A DNA stretch of 9,058 nt. It comes from Gemmatimonadota bacterium. Its GTDB lineage: Bacteria; Gemmatimonadota; Gemmatimonadetes; Longimicrobiales; Gaopeijiaceae. Below are positions 5,247 to 9,058 of the stretch, piece after piece (the stretch's first letter is position 1; the number at the start of each line of letters is the position of its first letter). The notes below the pieces were generated by a model, which saw nothing but the letters and a program-made list of their open reading frames with translations, was not told the DNA's origin and made no database searches. Position numbers and translations under genes: made by a program. The stretch is from assembly GCA_016209995.1 (NCBI GenBank), contig JACQVC010000127.1, forward strand, positions 1-9,058, read 5' to 3'.

Positions 5247-7439
5247 GTGACCACAAGCTACCGACCAGCCTACGGCGCGGCGGCGGCGACCAGCGCTGCC
5301 GTGCTCGCGCTTTACCTGCTCACGCTATCCCCGACCACAGCGTTCTGGGATACCAGCGAGTACATCGCCACCGCCCAGATTCTGGGCATACCGCACCCCC
5401 CGGGAAATCCGTTGTTTGTGCTGCTGGCTCATGTTTGGGGCACGCTTCTCGGCGTGACCGGACTCGAGCCGGCGGTGCGCATCAACCTCTTCGCCGCCTG
5501 TACCAGCGCGCTTGCGTCCTTCTTCTGGTTCCTGGTCGCTCACCGGATCCTCAGCAGGCTGGAGGCGCCCCGCTGGTTCGCGGTCGTCGGCGCAGTGAGC
5601 GCTACCCTGATCGGCGCCACCGCGTTCACCGTGTGGAACCAGTCGAACGTGAACGAGAAGGTGTACACGGTCAGCGTCACGATCATCGCACTGGTAACCT
5701 GGTTCGCGTTGCGCTGGCGGGACCTACGCGAGGAGCCCGCGGGTCTGCGCTACCTGCTCGGTGCCTTCTACGCCCTGGCCATCGGGTCCACGAACCATCT
5801 GATGTCCGTATTGCCGCTCCCCGCGCTCGCGTTGTTTCTCCTGCGAGTCGAGCCGCGGACGCTGCTGAGCCGTGCCCTCTGGGTGCGGGCGCCGGTGCTG
5901 CTCGTGCTGGGGCTGTCCGTCAATTTCTTCCTGCCGATCCGGGCCGCGCGCGACCCTGTCATCAACGAAGGTCAGCCGGCATGCGAGCGCCTCGTGGACG
6001 CGGCCGTGAGCATCTACACGCTGGGCGCCAAGGGGTGTCGCGCCCTCTCGGCCAACCTGCGGCGGGAGCAGTACCAGAAGCCCCCGTTGACCGCGCGGCA
6101 GTCTCCGTTCGTGGACCAGCTGCGGATGTTCTTCCAGTACTTCGATTGGCAGTGGGCCAGAGGGGTGGCGCCGGAGCCCACCTACGGCAACATGCGGCTG
6201 CTCTATACGGCCCTCTTCCTCCTGCTGGGTTTGTACGGGCTGCGGATCGCCTGGGGCGCCGACCGCGAGGCCGGGCTCTACCTGGTCGCGCTCACGCTGA
6301 CGCTGTCTCTGGGGCTGGTCTTCTACCTCAATTTCAAGTACGGCTTCTCGCTGGCTCCGCACATTCAAGATCTGGGGCGGCACGAGGTCCGTGAGCGGGA
6401 CTACTTCTTCATCGCCAGCTTTGCGCTCTGGGGGATGTTGGCCGGCGTGGGTCTGACCGGCATTGGGCGCCTGATTGCTCGCGGCCTGCGCACCGCCCGC
6501 CCGTTCGTGCTGGTCTCACCCGTACTCATCGTTGCGGTCATCCCGCTCATCACGAATTGGCGTTGGGCGGCTCGAAATGGTGACTACGCCGCGCGCGACT
6601 GGGCCTACGACCTTCTCATGAGCGTCGAGCCCTACGGCGTGCTCTTCACGAATGGTGACAACGACACGTTCCCCCTGTGGTACGTGCAGGAAGTCGAGGG
6701 GGTGCGACGGGACGTCACGGTGATCGTGGGCCAGTATCTCGCTACGAGCTGGTATCCGAGGCAGCTGCAAAGATTGACGAAGCCGGAGCAGCAGCGGCCG
6801 TTCAGCCCGGTTGCGACTCCGCCCTTCTATGCGGACGTGCCTGCTCCCGCGCGCTCGATCCTCTCACTCGCCCCCGAGGAGCTCGACCGGATCACGGGTT
6901 GGGATGGGCGTGCCCCGCTGCGGGTGCGCCTGGGCACGCTCGAGGTCGAGTATGCGCAAGGGATGCAGCTCAGTCGTAGCCACGTCCTGGCGCTTGCGGT
7001 CATTCGAGACAGCGTCGAAGAGCGGCCCATCTACTTTGCCAACACGACCGGGCTCGGCAGCGAGCTGGGGCTGGCCGAGCACGGCGTGCGACAGGGGTTG
7101 GTCACTCGTCTCTGGCCGGGCGAGTTGAGCGCGGTGCCCTCGCTTGCGCAGCTGCCACGCGAAGTGGGAGGCGGCTGGATCGATGTGGACCGCACCGTAG
7201 CGTTGGTGGACAGCGTCTACACGTACCGCGGACTGCGCGACCGGGACATCTGGCCCGACCTTTCCACCGCCAACATCCCCTGGCAGTTCTACGTCACCCA
7301 TCTCCAGCTTGCAGATGTCTTCCTACGCTACGGCAATCCCGAGGTCGGGAACCGGTTCCTCGCGGATGCCAACGGCTTCCTGGAGCTGACACGGGGCGGC
7401 TCAGTCGTGGCTCCGCCCCGCAGCGATACGGCGCCGTAG
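5247..7439 (+). CDS. DUF2723 family membrane protein, predicted GT-C-type glycosyltransferase
   Basis: The protein has 730 residues from a GTG at 5247. There is no strong ribosome-binding site, but the start lies 3 bases after the HEAT stop, so translational coupling is likely. The N-terminal third carries DUF2723 hallmarks: a membrane helix (about 10-28), then a luminal loop with WDTSEYIATAQILGIPHPPGNP (34-55), whose acidic D35/E38 and HPPG motif are characteristic. Further hydrophobic segments lie near 81-100, 109-129, 139-157, 168-200, 211-231, 318-337, 342-362, 386-410 and 418-437, giving about ten or eleven membrane spans. The soluble C-terminal part begins with NGDNDTFPLWYVQEVEGVRRDV (469-490), also conserved in the family, and probably faces the periplasm. 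The human relative TMEM260 is a protein O-mannosyltransferase, and GT-C enzymes use lipid-phosphate sugars. The bacterial donor and acceptor are unknown. Bacteroidota homologues are often longer, with extra C-terminal repeats absent here. Confidence 0.9.
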   Translation: MTTSYRPAYGAAAATSAAVLALYLLTLSPTTAFWDTSEYIATAQILGIPHPPGNPLFVLLAHVWGTLLGVTGLEPAVRINLFAACTSALASFFWFLVAHRILSRLEAPRWFAVVGAVSATLIGATAFTVWNQSNVNEKVYTVSVTIIALVTWFALRWRDLREEPAGLRYLLGAFYALAIGSTNHLMSVLPLPALALFLLRVEPRTLLSRALWVRAPVLLVLGLSVNFFLPIRAARDPVINEGQPACERLVDAAVSIYTLGAKGCRALSANLRREQYQKPPLTARQSPFVDQLRMFFQYFDWQWARGVAPEPTYGNMRLLYTALFLLLGLYGLRIAWGADREAGLYLVALTLTLSLGLVFYLNFKYGFSLAPHIQDLGRHEVRERDYFFIASFALWGMLAGVGLTGIGRLIARGLRTARPFVLVSPVLIVAVIPLITNWRWAARNGDYAARDWAYDLLMSVEPYGVLFTNGDNDTFPLWYVQEVEGVRRDVTVIVGQYLATSWYPRQLQRLTKPEQQRPFSPVATPPFYADVPAPARSILSLAPEELDRITGWDGRAPLRVRLGTLEVEYAQGMQLSRSHVLALAVIRDSVEERPIYFANTTGLGSELGLAEHGVRQGLVTRLWPGELSAVPSLAQLPREVGGGWIDVDRTVALVDSVYTYRGLRDRDIWPDLSTANIPWQFYVTHLQLADVFLRYGNPEVGNRFLADANGFLELTRGGSVVAPPRSDTAP

Positions 7440-7465
7440 GCTGGAAACCGATCGAAAGGCGCGTC

Positions 7466-7487
7466 CGTGCACGCTGGAGCGCGCACG
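7466..7487 (+). terminator. Hairpin downstream of the DUF2723 gene, possible terminator
   Basis: CGTGCACGCT (7466-7475) and AGCGCGCACG (7478-7487) fold into a stem of nine pairs with one A-C mismatch and a tight loop, 27 bases after the stop codon. No T-run follows, so it is not a standard intrinsic terminator. A Rho-dependent end or a 3' stabilising hairpin is equally possible. Confidence 0.35.
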
Positions 7488-7530
7488 TGGGTCCGAGCGT
7501 GCAGCGTGTGCTCCCGGTCGCGCAGGGACG

Positions 7531-7560
7531 AGGACCGACGCCTACAGGACCGACGCCTAG
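7531..7560. repeat. Two tandem copies of a 15-bp unit
   Basis: AGGACCGACGCCTAC (7531-7545) is followed directly by AGGACCGACGCCTAG (7546-7560), matching 14 of 15 bases. It lies in the gene-free gap between the DUF2723 gene and the transposase remnant, just before a marked AT-rich stretch (about 7561-7610). It may be replication slippage or a trace of the mobile element's insertion. Confidence 0.7.
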
Positions 7561-7671
7561 CCTACTTTCCGGTGAAAAAATCGGTTCGGTGAAACAGCTT
7601 CTTTGGTGTATATCACGCACGCGTCCGTCGAGAGCTTGCGAACTCGCCCGTGGACCACTCGGTGGCTGCTG

Positions 7672-8287
7672 TCAGACTTGGGCGGTGGCGATGGAGAGCA
7701 GGTTGCTGGCGATGACGCCCAGCCCCACCCACCGGTCGATCCCCGCCTGGCCATGGTAGAGACAGCGATTCAAGCCGTGGCGACGTTTCAACACGCTGAT
7801 GCGGCCTTCGGAGCCGACGCGCCAGCGTTGGCCGCGTCGGGACCCAACGCTGGTGCTGATGCGCACGGCGGGCCGGGGAGCGTCGGCCGGGGTGCGGCAG
7901 GCTCACGCGACGCACGCCTCGGTCCAGGGCCGTGTGTTCATTCGCCCGCGAGCCAAAGCCGCGATCAGCGGCCGCCAGGAAGGGAGCCCGCTCAGAGATC
8001 TCCTGGTGGCAATCCAGGGCGGGGACCCAGAGCGTTTGATCGGCCGGGCGCTTCTCGTGCACCTCACAATGGGTGATGATCTGGTGCTCGGCTTCTTGAA
8101 TGGTGACCAGCTTCCCGAATTCAGTGGGCTTCACCAGCTTCCCCTTCCGAATCGCTTCGGTGTGCGGCTCGAAGACGCTGAGGACCTTGCCCGGCACATG
8201 CGTGTCGCCGCCCATGACCCGCGCCGATCTGCACATCAGCCGCAGCCGCCACGGCGAGCTTTTCATCACGTCGAGGCAGGATGGCAC
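7672..8287 (-). pseudogene. Truncated, frameshifted DDE transposase remnant (ISNCY-like)
   Basis: The reading frame from 8287 carries GGDTHVPGKVLSVFEPHTEAI, followed by KPTEFGKLV, IQEAEHQIITHCEV, RPADQ and LAAADRGFGS. These are conserved segments of a DDE transposase family that I recall from ISNCY elements. Catalytic acids are visible: D in GGD (codon 8204-8206) and D in AADRGF (7964-7966). The rest of the match, GQRWRVGSEGRISVLKRRHGL and WVGLGVIASNLLSI, including the third catalytic E (7807-7809), is in a different frame ending at 7672. The switch falls at about 7834-7843, where the gap is ten bases instead of the nine I would expect, which fits a one-base insertion. The recognisable homology starts only at the first catalytic D, so several hundred codons of N-terminal sequence are missing. 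The 8287 boundary is simply where the frame has a start codon. Terminal inverted repeats were not identified. Confidence 0.85.
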
Positions 8288-8460
8288 GATCCGGATGCTC
8301 GTGCCCGACTCAGGTGGCGGAGGGGCGGACTCCGCGCACCGGTAACCGCGGTGGCCTCTAAGGAGTGAAGAGATGCGTGCCAGGAGGGCGGCCGGCTCAG
8401 CCGCTTACCTCAAGTCCATATCGTTGGGCCAACAGTTTTCCCTACGGGGGAGCGGCCAGC
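8288..8460. other. Gap between the transposase remnant and the cytochrome gene
   Basis: The transposase frame stays open on the minus strand through at least 8376, but its Pro-rich translation matches nothing I recognise, so this is either decayed element sequence or flanking DNA. Small inverted repeats are present, such as GCGGC/GCCGC near 8389-8405 and GTTGGCCCAAC near 8425-8436, without T-runs. No terminator or promoter could be assigned. The cytochrome transcript would run leftward into this region. Confidence 0.35.
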
Positions 8461-9058
8461 CTATGGGCTCAGGCATGGCATCGTCCACTTGTACACGTCG
8501 GGGACCTCGGTCGTGAAGAAGTCCTCCATGAGCGTCGGCCTGTCGCTACGCCAGAAATTCAGGTACGTCGGCAGCGCGTGCGGCATACGGAAGGGGCTGC
8601 ACACCCAGCCGTAAGGAGCTTCACCCGCCAGGACCTCGAGCGTCTCCCAGTACCTCCCTGGCAGCGCGATGTGGCACGTGCGACAGGACTTCGCCAGGAC
8701 CTCGCGGTAGAACTTTGCCTCGGCGAGGGACCCGGACCAGCCCGATGTGACGAAGTTCGGGTCCTGCACGGGACCCGAGGCGTACCAGCCGTCGATCAGC
8801 TCGTTCCTCAGCGGCCGGTTGTCGGTCTGCCTCACGATCTGATTCGCGTCGTAGAGGGCCGTATCGAAGGCCGGTAGTGAGATCCCAGCCGGAGGGATGG
8901 AGACCGTCCGATCGTACTCACGAAAGCTCGACCCGAGATCCACCACGGGCGCCCCGATCTGACCGAGCGGAGCGGGCGGCGCCCCCTCGCCGTGGCAGTT
9001 CAGGCAGACCCGCGGTACGCGCTTCGGGCCGAAACCGTCGAAGTCCACGGTCGTAATC
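8461..9058 (-). CDS. Diheme cytochrome c-type protein, C-terminal part (cut by the window edge)
   Basis: The minus-strand frame stops at 8461 and is still open at the right edge, so the N-terminus and export signal are outside the window. A GTG at 9048 is possible but sits inside a conserved-looking segment (VDFDGFGPKRVP) and is probably internal. Counting from that codon, two heme c attachment motifs are visible, CLNCH (C15, C18, H19) and CRTCH (C122, C125, H126). A Met in FRMPHA (M155) is a likely axial ligand. The pattern of a first CxxCH after a V/FDF-GPKxVPxVC stretch and a second CRTCH followed by RMPHA recalls exported cytochrome-like proteins of Myxococcota and related bacteria. It should act in the periplasm in electron transfer, with partner unknown. 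The transposase remnant lies just downstream of its 3' end. Confidence 0.85.
   Translation of the reverse strand, partial: ITTVDFDGFGPKRVPRVCLNCHGEGAPPAPLGQIGAPVVDLGSSFREYDRTVSIPPAGISLPAFDTALYDANQIVRQTDNRPLRNELIDGWYASGPVQDPNFVTSGWSGSLAEAKFYREVLAKSCRTCHIALPGRYWETLEVLAGEAPYGWVCSPFRMPHALPTYLNFWRSDRPTLMEDFFTTEVPDVYKWTMPCLSP

Noticed and set aside
5435..6394. A 319-codon open frame on the plus strand inside the DUF2723 gene
   Set aside because: It is Arg/Ala/Gly-rich shadow translation in the +1 frame; the DUF2723 frame carries the membrane segments and conserved motifs.
1..9058. CRISPR array, toxin-antitoxin or other defence system
   Set aside because: No regularly spaced repeats, cas-like genes or paired small genes are visible on either strand.

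Overview
The window is GC-rich bacterial chromosomal DNA. It holds one tRNA gene, seven protein-coding loci (one cut by the right edge, one a broken transposase) and short non-coding stretches. The best guess for the source is an uncultured high-GC member of the FCB group, most likely Gemmatimonadota. This rests on a DUF2723-type membrane glycosyltransferase and on an exported family, often mislabelled 'septum formation inhibitor Maf', both of which I associate mainly with Bacteroidota and relatives, here with high-GC codon use. The lineage is inference.

Layout. tRNA-Lys(TTT) lies at the left edge on + (2-74). A small zinc-ribbon protein of unknown function converges on it from the minus strand (144-779). 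An AT-richer gap (780-1185) contains a clear 20-bp palindrome. A minus-strand cluster, probably one operon, follows and is transcribed right to left: an ACT-domain protein (3510-3920), an exported Maf-mislabelled protein (2348-3439) and a TPR-repeat protein (1186-2316). A good promoter and a perfect Shine-Dalgarno precede the ACT gene.

A divergent plus-strand pair starts on the other side of a 261-bp control region: a HEAT-repeat protein (4182-5243) and, 3 bases later, a large DUF2723/GT-C membrane protein (5247-7439). The HEAT leader contains a possible RNA switch that could hide or expose its ribosome-binding site.

The right end is a scar of a mobile element: a DDE transposase remnant on the minus strand (7672-8287), lacking its N-terminal part and frameshifted so that its three catalytic acidic residues lie in two frames. 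The window ends inside a minus-strand diheme cytochrome c-type protein (8461-right edge).

How the genes might work together is only partly inferable. The HEAT/DUF2723 pair looks co-translated and points to envelope or protein glycosylation. The ACT/Maf-like/TPR cluster combines a predicted small-molecule sensor, an exported protein and a TPR scaffold, with no known pathway. No CRISPR array, phage, toxin-antitoxin or defence system is visible.
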